Shown here: one piece after another, positions 1 through 7,394 of the stretch | Numbering within the stretch: position 1 is the stretch's first letter | Layout: the number at the start of each line of letters is the position of its first letter | Assembly: GCA_948759685.1 (NCBI GenBank) | Contig: CAQBGY010000052.1 | Span: forward strand, 1-15,211 | Direction of reading: 5' to 3' | Length of the DNA: 15,211 bases | Source of the DNA: an uncultured Eubacterium sp. | GTDB lineage: Bacteria; Bacillota_A; Clostridia; Lachnospirales; Lachnospiraceae | Made by a program: the position numbers and the translations under genes | The notes under the pieces: generated by a model | Told to the model about the DNA's origin: nothing | The model's database searches: none | The model's input: the letters and a program-made list of their open reading frames with translations, nothing else

Positions 1-346
1 CGTAATGTCCACATAAAAATACAAGGTCTTCTTCTTTTGCGAACTCCTCCGCCATTGACTGGTTAAAAACCTTTCCCTGTGGCGTTAAATATATTACTCT
101 TGGTTTGTATCCTATTCTTTCTACTACAGATTCATAACTTCGATATACCGGTCCCGGCTGCATTACCATTCCCGCACCACCGCCATATGGATAGTCATCC
201 ACCTGTCCATATTTATTTCCGGCATAGTCTCTGATATTTACAGTATTCAGACTAATCAGACCATTATTCATAGCACGACCGGTTATACTGGTATTTACAC
301 CATTCTGAATCATATCCGGAAACAATGTCAATACATGAAAATTCAT
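1..346 (-). CDS. trmD: tRNA (guanine-N1)-methyltransferase TrmD, 3' part cut off by the window edge
   Basis: TrmD uses S-adenosylmethionine to make m1G37 next to the anticodon of tRNAs with G at position 36, which prevents +1 frameshifting. The first 115 codons are visible, out of roughly 230-250 usual for the family. They begin MNFHVLTLFPDM and contain the family signatures DYPYGGGAGMVMQPGPV (about residues 51-67), IYLTPQGKVFNQSMAEE (about 84-100) and LCGHY at the edge, where a full gene continues with EGVDER. The ATG shares its A with the TAA stop of rimM (TAATG), so translational coupling is likely. The SPOUT fold's knotted C-terminal part lies outside the window. Identification is secure from motifs and from its place after rimM. 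Confidence 0.96.
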   Translation of the reverse strand, partial: MNFHVLTLFPDMIQNGVNTSITGRAMNNGLISLNTVNIRDYAGNKYGQVDDYPYGGGAGMVMQPGPVYRSYESVVERIGYKPRVIYLTPQGKVFNQSMAEEFAKEEDLVFLCGHY

Positions 347-855
347 TAATCTAATAATCCTTTCATAATATGTACCTTAATCACTTTATTTTCAATATCT
401 TTTTCCAGTACACACTCATCTATCGCTGGCAATAATACTTCTTTTCCGTCCTTTGTTTTTACGACATAAACTCCATTGGCACCGGTTTGAAGTACATCAA
501 CCAATTCTCCAAAATCTTCCCCCTCATCTGTAATTACTTTACAGCCTACAAGGTCCACAATAAAATGTTCACCTTCTCCTAAAGGGATAGCATTTTCTCT
601 TGTAACCAGCAAATCCATTCCCTTATATGGAATTACCATATCCATATTTTGAAACTGCTCAAACTTTAAAATTACCATATTTTTAAAGTATTTCACACCG
701 GTCACATTTACATCTATATATTCTTTTCCTGTGTCAATTACAGCTTCTTTTAAATAATCAAATCTTTTAATATCATCAGTCGTAGGATAAACTTTTACCT
801 CTCCACGCACTCCATGTGTATTACTGATAACACCAACTCTTAAATACTCTTCCAT
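346..855 (-). CDS. rimM: 16S rRNA processing protein RimM
   Basis: RimM is a ribosome maturation factor that binds S19 and helps fold the 3' domain of 16S rRNA in the 30S subunit. The 169-residue protein has the N-terminal RimM barrel (LRVGVISNTHGVRGEVKV at about 5-22) and a C-terminal PRC-barrel (FIVDLVGCKVITDEGEDFGEL, then LLPAIDECVLEKD). Two upstream in-frame ATGs, at 876 and 870, would add 7 or 5 residues. I chose 855 because AAGG lies five bases before it, because the added residues (MYMEKVY) do not resemble the family, and because an ATG at 876 would sit one base after a perfect hairpin with no room for a ribosome binding site. rimM follows khpA and overlaps trmD by one base, as in the usual rpsP operon. 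Confidence 0.94.
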   Translation of the reverse strand: MEEYLRVGVISNTHGVRGEVKVYPTTDDIKRFDYLKEAVIDTGKEYIDVNVTGVKYFKNMVILKFEQFQNMDMVIPYKGMDLLVTRENAIPLGEGEHFIVDLVGCKVITDEGEDFGELVDVLQTGANGVYVVKTKDGKEVLLPAIDECVLEKDIENKVIKVHIMKGLLD

Positions 856-877
856 ATACACCTTTTCCATATACATA

Positions 878-903
878 ACAAGGCTGGAATTATCCAGCCT
901 TGT
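878..903 (-). promoter_or_regulatory. Perfect hairpin between khpA and rimM
   Basis: An 11-bp perfect inverted repeat (ACAAGGCTGGA, loop of four bases, TCCAGCCTTGT) fills most of the gap between the khpA stop and the rimM start. On the minus strand it is followed by TATGTATATGG rather than a U-run, so it does not look like a classical intrinsic terminator. On the plus strand it is followed by TGCACT, also without a U-run. Its position just ahead of rimM suggests mRNA stabilisation, processing or damping of rimM translation. That role is inference; only the structure is seen. Confidence 0.7.
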
Positions 904-923
904 TGCACTTGTATTAAAGTGAT

Positions 924-1151
924 TTATTGAATTTCCACTTTAACTTTTTTATCGCATTTTGAAGATGCAGCTTTTACAACAGAACGAATCGCTTTTGCAA
1001 TTCTTCCCTGTTTTCCAATCACCTTGCCCATATCATCCTGAGCAACATGTAATGTAACAAGAATCTCTCTGTCATTTTCTGTTTCTGTAACTACAACTTC
1101 ATCAGGAGAGTCAACAAGTGCTTTTGCAATTGTTTCTACCAATTCTTTCAT
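924..1151 (-). CDS. khpA: KH-domain RNA-binding protein KhpA (YlqC family)
   Basis: This 75-residue protein is a single KH domain. The RNA-binding GxxG loop is in MGKVIGKQGRIAKAIRSVV (about residues 41-59), after an N-terminal helix (MKELVETIAKALV) and a beta strand (REILVTLHVA). KhpA proteins bind small RNAs and mRNAs, often together with KhpB/Jag, and have been tied to cell division and cell length control in streptococci. The length and the position between rpsP and rimM match the family. The ATG has GGAGGG seven bases upstream. KhpB is not in this window, so pairing with it is an expectation from the family only. Confidence 0.95.
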   Translation of the reverse strand: MKELVETIAKALVDSPDEVVVTETENDREILVTLHVAQDDMGKVIGKQGRIAKAIRSVVKAASSKCDKKVKVEIQ

Positions 1152-1168
1152 GAATTTACCCTCCGATA

Positions 1169-1414
1169 TTATTTTTCAATTCCGGCAATCTTCAAAAGCT
1201 TTCCAACTGTCTCTGTTGGCTGTGCTCCGTTTGCTAACCATTTCTTTGCAGCTTCTTCGTTTACATCGAATACGCTTGGCTCCTGATTTGGATCATATGT
1301 TCCAATCTCTTCGATAAATCTACCATCTCTAGGTGATCTTGAGTCAGCAACTACGATTCTGTAGATAGGATGTCTCTTCTTACCCATTCTTTTTAATCTC
1401 ATCTTTACTGCCAT
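1169..1414 (-). CDS. rpsP: 30S ribosomal protein S16
   Basis: S16 is an assembly protein of the 30S subunit that stabilises the 5' and central domains of 16S rRNA. The 81-residue product starts with the family hallmark [20 protein letters not shown], followed by [22 protein letters not shown] (about residues 21-42). Length is as usual. GGAGG lies ten bases upstream of the ATG, and khpA starts 17 bases after its stop. It follows ffh after about 40 bases without a visible promoter or terminator, so it is probably transcribed with ylxM-ffh. Confidence 0.98.
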   Translation of the reverse strand: MAVKMRLKRMGKKRHPIYRIVVADSRSPRDGRFIEEIGTYDPNQEPSVFDVNEEAAKKWLANGAQPTETVGKLLKIAGIEK

Positions 1415-1455
1415 TTTTTCTTTACCTCCGTAAAATTAATTCTAAATATATATGT

Positions 1456-2805
1456 TTAAAAGCCAAAAGGCATTTTAAATCCACCTCTGCGTTTTCCTTT
1501 TCCCCCCATCATACCAGGCATGTTTTTCATCATTTTTCTTGCCTGCTCAAACTGTTTTACCAGTTTGTTTACCTCACTGATATCCACACCTGCTCCCTTT
1601 GCAATACGCTGTTTTCTGGAAGGATTCATAAGATCCGGATTTCCTCTTTCAGCTCTCGTCATGGAATAAATGATGGCCTCGATTTTTCCTAACTGTTTAT
1701 CATCAGGAAGCATATCCTCTTTAATCTGACCTCCGACTCCCGGAATCATGCTGAGAAGTGAAGACAAACCTCCCATGTTTTTAATCTGACCCATATATTC
1801 CAGATAGTCATCAAATGTAAACTGAGCTTTTCTGAGCCTCTGTTCCATCTCTTTTGCCTTGTCTTCATCAATGGCCTGCTCCGCTTTTTCAATCAATGAT
1901 AACACATCACCCATTCCCAGAATACGGGAAGCCATTCTGTCAGGATAAAACTGTTCCAAATCAGAGAGTTTTTCTCCCATACCAATATATAATATCGGCT
2001 TTCCGGTTACCGCTTTAATAGATAATGCAGCGCCACCTCTGGTATCACCATCTAATTTTGTGACAATAATACCGTCTATGCCGATTTTCTCATGAAATTC
2101 TTTGGCTACATTTACGGCATCCTGTCCGGTCATAGCATCTACTACCAGTACTGTCTGAGTTAATTCTATGTTATCCCTGATTTCTACAAGTTCGTTCATC
2201 ATATCTTCATCTACATGTAAACGACCTGCTGTATCTAATATAACAACATTGTTTCCATTTTTCTTTGCATGCTCAATCGCTGCCTTTGCAATATTTAAAG
2301 GCCTTTGCCTATCTCCCATGGAAAAAACAGGAACCTGTTGTTTATCACCATTAATTTTTAACTGTTCAATCGCTGCCGGCCTATACACATCACACGCAGC
2401 AAGTAAAGGTTTCTTACCTTTTGCTTTCAACTTCCCGGCAATCTTTGCAGTCGTTGTCGTTTTACCGGCACCCTGAAGACCCATCATCATAATAACAGTT
2501 ACTTCATTATCCGGTAAGAGTTTTAATTCTGTAGTTTCAGAACCCATTAAATCTGTCAATTCTTCATTTACAATCTTAATAACCATTTGTCCCGGCGTGA
2601 GACTGGTCATAACATCCTGTCCGACAGCTCTTTCATTCACTTTCTTAATAAAGTTCTTCACTACCTTAAAGTTAACATCTGCTTCCAACAAAGCAATCTT
2701 TACTTCTTTAAGTGCTAATTTTACATCTTCCTCTGTAAGTCTGCCCTTACTTTTAAGATTTTTAAATATATTTTGTAATTTATCGGATAAGCTTTCAAAT
2801 GCCAA
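1456..2805 (-). CDS. ffh: Signal recognition particle GTPase Ffh (SRP54), TTG start
   Basis: Ffh binds the SRP RNA and signal sequences of nascent membrane proteins and docks with FtsY. The 449 residues show the N domain (about 1-90), the G domain with P-loop GLQGAGKT (109-116), the insertion box DVYRPAA (139-145), DTAGRL (191-196), TKLDGD (249-254) and GMGEKLSDL (275-283), and the methionine-rich M domain (about 328-449) ending in the flexible MMKNMPGMMGG stretch and a basic tail. The start codon is TTG, not ATG. AGGAGG seven bases upstream and the family-typical N-terminus MAFESLSDKLQ fix it there. The ribosome binding site overlaps the ylxM stop, so translation is probably coupled. The SRP RNA gene (ffs/scr) is not in this window. 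Confidence 0.98.
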   Translation of the reverse strand: MAFESLSDKLQNIFKNLKSKGRLTEEDVKLALKEVKIALLEADVNFKVVKNFIKKVNERAVGQDVMTSLTPGQMVIKIVNEELTDLMGSETTELKLLPDNEVTVIMMMGLQGAGKTTTTAKIAGKLKAKGKKPLLAACDVYRPAAIEQLKINGDKQQVPVFSMGDRQRPLNIAKAAIEHAKKNGNNVVILDTAGRLHVDEDMMNELVEIRDNIELTQTVLVVDAMTGQDAVNVAKEFHEKIGIDGIIVTKLDGDTRGGAALSIKAVTGKPILYIGMGEKLSDLEQFYPDRMASRILGMGDVLSLIEKAEQAIDEDKAKEMEQRLRKAQFTFDDYLEYMGQIKNMGGLSSLLSMIPGVGGQIKEDMLPDDKQLGKIEAIIYSMTRAERGNPDLMNPSRKQRIAKGAGVDISEVNKLVKQFEQARKMMKNMPGMMGGKGKRRGGFKMPFGF

Positions 2806-2812
2806 AGCCCTA

Positions 2813-2818
2813 CCTCCT
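2813..2818 (-). promoter_or_regulatory. Ribosome binding site that fixes the TTG start of ffh
   Basis: The minus strand reads AGGAGG, seven bases before TTG at 2805. The first A and G of the site belong to the TAG stop codon of ylxM, so a ribosome ending ylxM sits on the ffh start region. Confidence 0.85.
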
Positions 2819-3149
2819 AATAATTATCTAATATTTCCTGTGCAATTTCTTTGATTCTTGATATACTGTCAGCATCTTTGCTGTCAGCCAGATGACATAT
2901 CTGTTCAACATCTTCCTTTGTTTTTGAAAATCTCTGAATTAAATGAAGCTTTTCTTCATAACCGTTCAAAATCTTATCACATCGCTTAACCAGATCATGA
3001 ACACCCTGTCTGGATATTCCCCGCTCAATAGCAATCTCTCCAAGACTTAAATCGTTTAATATAAAATCTTCATATATTTCTTTTTGATGTTGTGTCAGCA
3101 ATTCGCCATAAAAATCGTATAACAGCGAACTCTTATAAATATCTTTCAT
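2817..3149 (-). CDS. ylxM: YlxM/p13-family helix-turn-helix protein
   Basis: This 110-residue protein belongs to the YlxM (UPF0122) family, which is typically encoded directly before ffh in Firmicutes and carries a helix-turn-helix resembling sigma factor region 4. The helices are visible as LLTQHQKEIYEDFILNDLS (about 17-35) and LGEIAIERGISRQGVHDLVKR (about 36-56), with the pattern of a recognition helix at RQGVHDLVKR. In streptococci YlxM has been reported to bind SRP components, so it may act in SRP assembly rather than, or as well as, in transcription. AAGGTG lies seven bases before the ATG. It is the first gene of the transcript starting at the promoter at 3176-3204. Confidence 0.93.
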   Translation of the reverse strand: MKDIYKSSLLYDFYGELLTQHQKEIYEDFILNDLSLGEIAIERGISRQGVHDLVKRCDKILNGYEEKLHLIQRFSKTKEDVEQICHLADSKDADSISRIKEIAQEILDNY

Positions 3150-3175
3150 ATGATTGCACCTTACCTACCTTTGGT

Positions 3176-3204
3176 ATACTACAATAAAAGAAAGAAGGTG
3201 TCAA
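3176..3204 (-). promoter_or_regulatory. Sigma-A type promoter for ylxM-ffh-rpsP-khpA-rimM-trmD
   Basis: The minus strand has TTGACA (3204-3199), a 17-bp spacer and TAGTAT (3181-3176). The -35 box is perfect. The -10 box matches 4 of 6 bases, including the key T and A and the last T. The predicted 5' leader is about 20 bases. The -35 box is part of the 3' arm of the yfhO terminator hairpin, so the two elements share DNA. Confidence 0.65.
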
Positions 3205-3222
3205 GTATTTTTTCTTGACACC
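3187..3222 (-). terminator. Intrinsic terminator after yfhO
   Basis: Seventeen bases after the yfhO stop, a 9-bp perfect stem (GGTGTCAAG, 8-base A-rich loop, CTTGACACC) is followed on the minus strand by TTCTTTCTTTT. The U-tract is broken by two Cs, so termination may be partial and some readthrough into ylxM is possible. Confidence 0.75.
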
Positions 3223-3238
3223 CATCACTTTATTTTAC

Positions 3239-6118
3239 TTATTTCCTTTTATCTATTTTATATTGGAAAACAATTATTCCCATAAATATTAAAATACCAA
3301 TTCCACTAATACAAATTCCCAATTTCAATCCCGGTGTACAATATACTAAACGGATATCATGTTTTCCCGGATTCAAATACACTCCGGAATACATATAATT
3401 TACTTTTAGCAAATTACTTTCTTTTCCGTCAACATAAATTTTCCATCCATCATTATAAGGGATTGTCAGACATAAAAGTTTTTTCTGCTGTAATGTAATT
3501 TTACCATTAATACTATTACTTTGTTGAGAAACTTCTGTCAGAGCATTCTCTTTTAAATGATTGATATTTTTTTTATAATTTTCATATGAAAAGTCAACCA
3601 GGCTTAATTTATCAAACGAATAGAAACCTCTATGTTCAAATGATAATTGCAATCTATATCTTCCTTCTTTGCTATATCCCAGATTAACTACATAATTTTT
3701 TTTACCATTATAATAAGATTGGTTATTTGAATATTGCGTAAGATTTTTATAAACCCCATTGCAATTAAATAGGATGCTTACACTTGTTCCTTCTTTCCAA
3801 TTTCTATATTGATTTTTTAAATAATTTTGTTCTGCTGTGCTAAAACTGCTTAACTGATCTTCAAATTGATACAGCGGATTTCCCGGTGTAAATTTCAAAT
3901 TTTGAATATACGCATAAAGACTATTGTTTTTTTCACTGTTAAACTCAATAAAAACATCTGCATTTTTATCCGTAACCACAAATCGGTTCTTTTTATATTC
4001 AACACCGGAACCACAAATAATTCTATAATCCAATTCTTTTCCTTTAAAATTGGATAATGAGCTTCTATTCATAACTTCTTTTTTTTCTACAATAGCTGCC
4101 TGAAGCATTGCTTGTTCTTTTTCTATACCGGTATACTTTTCTAATTCTTTTTCAGTAACAGTTTGATCATAGGTATATCCCAATGGAAGTGCAAAATCAT
4201 TTACATATATATTATATTCTGTCTTATTTTTTCTTTTATTGTATTTTGTTATCTTTTTAGATCTGACACTATATGGAACCGATTTATTTATTGTTTTATA
4301 TTTTCTAAATCCATATGGAACAACATTATCATTTCCCCTCTCACTAATATAATATTTTACGGAAGATAATGATAAAAGTCCCGCCCTGTCATCAATACCA
4401 TGATAAATAAACGTACTGTATTCTCTTGCATCCATTTGCAGTAAATAATCAGAAACATGTTTATTGCCAAGGCTCCAATAAAATCCGATTCCTTTTACAC
4501 CAAACAGCATTGCTGCATTATCACAAAAATCTAATTTTTGTCTATCAGACTTATAATCGCCTGCTAGACCCTGGGATAAGATTTCTTTGGCTGTACTGTT
4601 ATTGATATCATCATATTCTTCACCTGAAGAACTGAACCTAAAAAAACTTTCATCCTTTATATACTTTTTAATATCGCTGCTTTGAGAAGTTTTGTATGTT
4701 TCATATACTTTTCCTCTGTCAATAAACTCGGAAATGTAATTTTTTTCAGAAATAGAATAAATATATAAACTGTTAATTGCAATACTGCAAATAACTGAAA
4801 GAATAACAACTGCCTCTAACTTATAAACAGATACTTTTTGATTTTGATTTAATTGACTAAGTACCATTACTAAGAATAATAAAATCAATAACTCAATCAA
4901 AACATTTTCAATACGGGTATTCTGCATCAAACATATAAGACCACTATAAATTCCTAAGACAATCATCAAATGTTTTATATTGTTTTTATTTATTGATATA
5001 ATTTCACTCCAGTATTTGACAAAGATAAATGCACAAAACATTGCAAATGCCCAGATCCATCTGTTAGATACATATGAAAAACCATTCATGAATGAACCTG
5101 CTATAGGAAACAACATAAACAAAATGCCTATTATAAAAAATACTTTTTGCTGAATCCCTCTTTTTTTGAGCATAAAGAAGATGCCTAAAATCACTACCGG
5201 CGAATATCCCATATGATTCCAGTATCCACTACTATCTGAGGATATAAATGTAGAAAAAAGTTTCTGATAATACTGCAAATCATATAATATAGGAATAGAA
5301 TTATTTACATCATTTCTATTATCTCCTAAAAATAAAATGATTACTGGTAAAAAAATTACTGCTGAAATCGTAATTGCAACAATAGCATACAAAAGCATAC
5401 TCCCCAGTTTAACAAAAGTCTTTTTAATATTCTTTTTATGCAGAAAAATGCATCTTACGAATGTATATATGACTGTAAGAACTGTAATCATATAAAAAAA
5501 GTAAAAATTACTGATTGCACATAAAACAATCGCCAATATAAAATGATACGGTTTTCTGTCTTTTAAAACTTTCTCTACACCTGTCAGCATCAACGGAAAA
5601 AACATGATAGGTAGAATAAAGAAAGGATGTCTCACTGCCGCCCACATTGTATATCCTGTAAAAACATATACGAGTGCACCTGCTATGACTGCATTTCCTG
5701 TCTTACCCATAATTTTACAAAATTGAATAAAAAATAATCCTGCCAGATATAACCTTAAGATAATCAGAAATGCATAAAGATATTCTGTGTATTGGGGCGC
5801 TACAAATACAGATAATAAATTCAAAGGCTCTCCTAAGACATAATAATTTAAAGTTGTAATTATATCTCCGCCATAACCAATTCCAAAATCCCACATAGGT
5901 ACAGAAAAAGTATGATTTATTAGTATATTCTTCGCAATATCTCTCAGCCATGTCCCATAATATGTTAATGCAACATTATGCTGGGCATATCCATCTAAAT
6001 GCCATATAAAAGATTTATCGTTTACAACAAAATATCCAAAAGTTAAAATTGATGCCAAAACAAACATCAATGAATATTTTGACACCAAACTTAATTTTAA
6101 ATCCTTCATCCTCTTCAT
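3239..6118 (-). CDS. YfhO-family multi-pass membrane protein, probable GT-C type glycosyltransferase
   Basis: This 959-residue protein fits the bacterial YfhO family. The N-terminal half is a row of hydrophobic segments (first at about 15-32, then many to about 455). A large extracytoplasmic part follows, and a last membrane segment lies at about 932-952. The first loop carries FIWHLDGYAQHN (D42, G43) and WDFGIGYGGD (76-85), resembling the acidic loop of lipid-phosphate-sugar-using GT-C enzymes. The C-terminal GWKIYVDGKES and NPGKHDIRLVYCTPGLKLG are typical of the family. In Bacillus, YfhO works with CsbB and GtcA in glycosylating lipoteichoic acid. Neither partner is visible here, so the substrate is unknown. 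It starts 20 bases after ilvA, ends at its own terminator, and looks more AT-rich than its neighbours by eye. The next ATG (6109) has no good spacing to a ribosome binding site. Confidence 0.85.
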   Translation of the reverse strand: MKRMKDLKLSLVSKYSLMFVLASILTFGYFVVNDKSFIWHLDGYAQHNVALTYYGTWLRDIAKNILINHTFSVPMWDFGIGYGGDIITTLNYYVLGEPLNLLSVFVAPQYTEYLYAFLIILRLYLAGLFFIQFCKIMGKTGNAVIAGALVYVFTGYTMWAAVRHPFFILPIMFFPLMLTGVEKVLKDRKPYHFILAIVLCAISNFYFFYMITVLTVIYTFVRCIFLHKKNIKKTFVKLGSMLLYAIVAITISAVIFLPVIILFLGDNRNDVNNSIPILYDLQYYQKLFSTFISSDSSGYWNHMGYSPVVILGIFFMLKKRGIQQKVFFIIGILFMLFPIAGSFMNGFSYVSNRWIWAFAMFCAFIFVKYWSEIISINKNNIKHLMIVLGIYSGLICLMQNTRIENVLIELLILLFLVMVLSQLNQNQKVSVYKLEAVVILSVICSIAINSLYIYSISEKNYISEFIDRGKVYETYKTSQSSDIKKYIKDESFFRFSSSGEEYDDINNSTAKEILSQGLAGDYKSDRQKLDFCDNAAMLFGVKGIGFYWSLGNKHVSDYLLQMDAREYSTFIYHGIDDRAGLLSLSSVKYYISERGNDNVVPYGFRKYKTINKSVPYSVRSKKITKYNKRKNKTEYNIYVNDFALPLGYTYDQTVTEKELEKYTGIEKEQAMLQAAIVEKKEVMNRSSLSNFKGKELDYRIICGSGVEYKKNRFVVTDKNADVFIEFNSEKNNSLYAYIQNLKFTPGNPLYQFEDQLSSFSTAEQNYLKNQYRNWKEGTSVSILFNCNGVYKNLTQYSNNQSYYNGKKNYVVNLGYSKEGRYRLQLSFEHRGFYSFDKLSLVDFSYENYKKNINHLKENALTEVSQQSNSINGKITLQQKKLLCLTIPYNDGWKIYVDGKESNLLKVNYMYSGVYLNPGKHDIRLVYCTPGLKLGICISGIGILIFMGIIVFQYKIDKRK

Positions 6119-6138
6119 TTGTTTTCCCTACCTTCCCA

Positions 6139-7359
6139 CTATAGATTTGGTGCCTGCTCCGTCGGATTATATCCCGCACCACTTAATGCTTCTAAAATCT
6201 GCTTTTTATGATCATGACCGAAACATTCCATAGTCACCTTTAACTCTACAGCAGCATTTCGATTTACGGAAACAAACTGATTATGCTCTAATTTAATAAC
6301 ATTTCCCTGTTGTTCGGCTATTTTGTTTGCCACCTTTACTAATTCACCCGGTTTATCCGGAAGTAATACAGATACTGTAAATACTCTTCCTCTCTGAATC
6401 AGACCATGCTGTAATGTGGAAGACATTGTAATAATATCCATATTACCGCCACTGATAATAGAAACAACCTTCTTATCCTTACAGTTTAAGTGTTTCAATG
6501 CAGCTACTGTCAGAAGTCCTGAATTTTCTGCAACCAGCTTATGATTTTCAACCATATCCAGAAAAGCATCTATTAACTCATCATCTTTGATGGTAATAAT
6601 CTTATCAATATTTTTCTTCACATATGGGAAGATATTTTCTCCCGGTGTTTTCACGGCAGTACCATCTGCGATCGTATTTGCACTTGGAAGTGTAACTACC
6701 TCACCTGCTTTGATACTTGCTTTCATACATGCTGCATTCTCAGGCTCTACACCAATCACTTTAATTCTCGGATTCAATAGTTTTGCCAATGTACTGACTC
6801 CGGTAGCCAGTCCGCCTCCACCGATTGGTACCAAAATATAATCAACTGTTGGAAGTTCTTTAAATATCTCCATAGCAATACTTCCCTGTCCTGCAGCAAC
6901 ATCTAAATCATCAAAAGGATGAATAAATGTATATCCTTCCTTCATTGCAAGGTTCAGTGCATATTTGCATGCATCATCATAGACATCTCCGTATAAAACC
7001 ACATCTGCTCCATAACTTTTCGTGCGGTTTACTTTCATCAACGGCGTTGTTGTAGGCATCACAATGGTAGCTTTTACACCATACAGTTTTGCAGCATAAG
7101 CAACACCCTGAGCATGATTTCCTGCTGAAGCGGTAATGAGTCCCCGTTCTCTCTCCTCATCTGTTAATGTGCTGATTTTATAATAAGCACCTCTTACTTT
7201 ATAAGCACCTGTAAACTGCATATTTTCAGGTTTAATATACACCTGATTTCCTGTCTGGGTACTAAAATAATCACTGTAAATCAAACTGGTATTTAATGTT
7301 ACCTTTTTTACAATTTCACTTGCTTCCTCAAATTTCTTCAAATCTAAAACTTCACTCAT
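6139..7359 (-). CDS. ilvA: Threonine ammonia-lyase (threonine deaminase) with a C-terminal ACT domain
   Basis: This PLP enzyme converts threonine to 2-oxobutyrate and ammonia, the first step to isoleucine, or a catabolic route to propionate. Numbering from the ATG at 7359 (406 residues), the PLP lysine is in GAYKVRGA (K54). SAGNHAQG (78-85) and the phosphate-binding GGGGLATG (180-187) follow, with SGGN at about 304-307. A single ACT domain begins at VFTVSVLLPDKPGEL (about 326) and runs to the end. A single ACT domain and this length match the shorter IlvA/TdcB form rather than the roughly 500-residue biosynthetic form with two ACT-like parts, so effector sensitivity cannot be read from sequence. 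A GTG at 7368 could add three residues (MRD). I prefer the ATG. It follows ftsY by about 35 bases with no convincing promoter or terminator between them. Confidence 0.93.
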   Translation of the reverse strand: MSEVLDLKKFEEASEIVKKVTLNTSLIYSDYFSTQTGNQVYIKPENMQFTGAYKVRGAYYKISTLTDEERERGLITASAGNHAQGVAYAAKLYGVKATIVMPTTTPLMKVNRTKSYGADVVLYGDVYDDACKYALNLAMKEGYTFIHPFDDLDVAAGQGSIAMEIFKELPTVDYILVPIGGGGLATGVSTLAKLLNPRIKVIGVEPENAACMKASIKAGEVVTLPSANTIADGTAVKTPGENIFPYVKKNIDKIITIKDDELIDAFLDMVENHKLVAENSGLLTVAALKHLNCKDKKVVSIISGGNMDIITMSSTLQHGLIQRGRVFTVSVLLPDKPGELVKVANKIAEQQGNVIKLEHNQFVSVNRNAAVELKVTMECFGHDHKKQILEALSGAGYNPTEQAPNL

Positions 7360-7394
7360 ATCTCTCACTTCTTTCTCTATTCTTTTATCGCTGT

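Noticed and set aside
856..876. A rimM start at ATG 876 or 870
   Set aside because: The hairpin at 878-903 leaves no space for a ribosome binding site for 876. The added residues are not family-like, and AAGG is well placed for ATG 855.
2168..2476. Open frames on the plus strand inside ffh, and similar plus-strand frames inside ilvA, ftsY, smc and plsX
   Set aside because: They lie antisense to clear genes, have no ribosome binding sites worth naming and no family resemblance. Their compositions are those of reverse-read coding DNA.
3215..3243. A plus-strand promoter using the TTGACA at 3215-3220
   Set aside because: There is no acceptable -10 box at 16-18 bp, and no plus-strand gene follows.
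5715..5951. A 78-codon minus-strand frame inside yfhO
   Set aside because: It overlaps the yfhO coding sequence in another frame and has no recognisable features.
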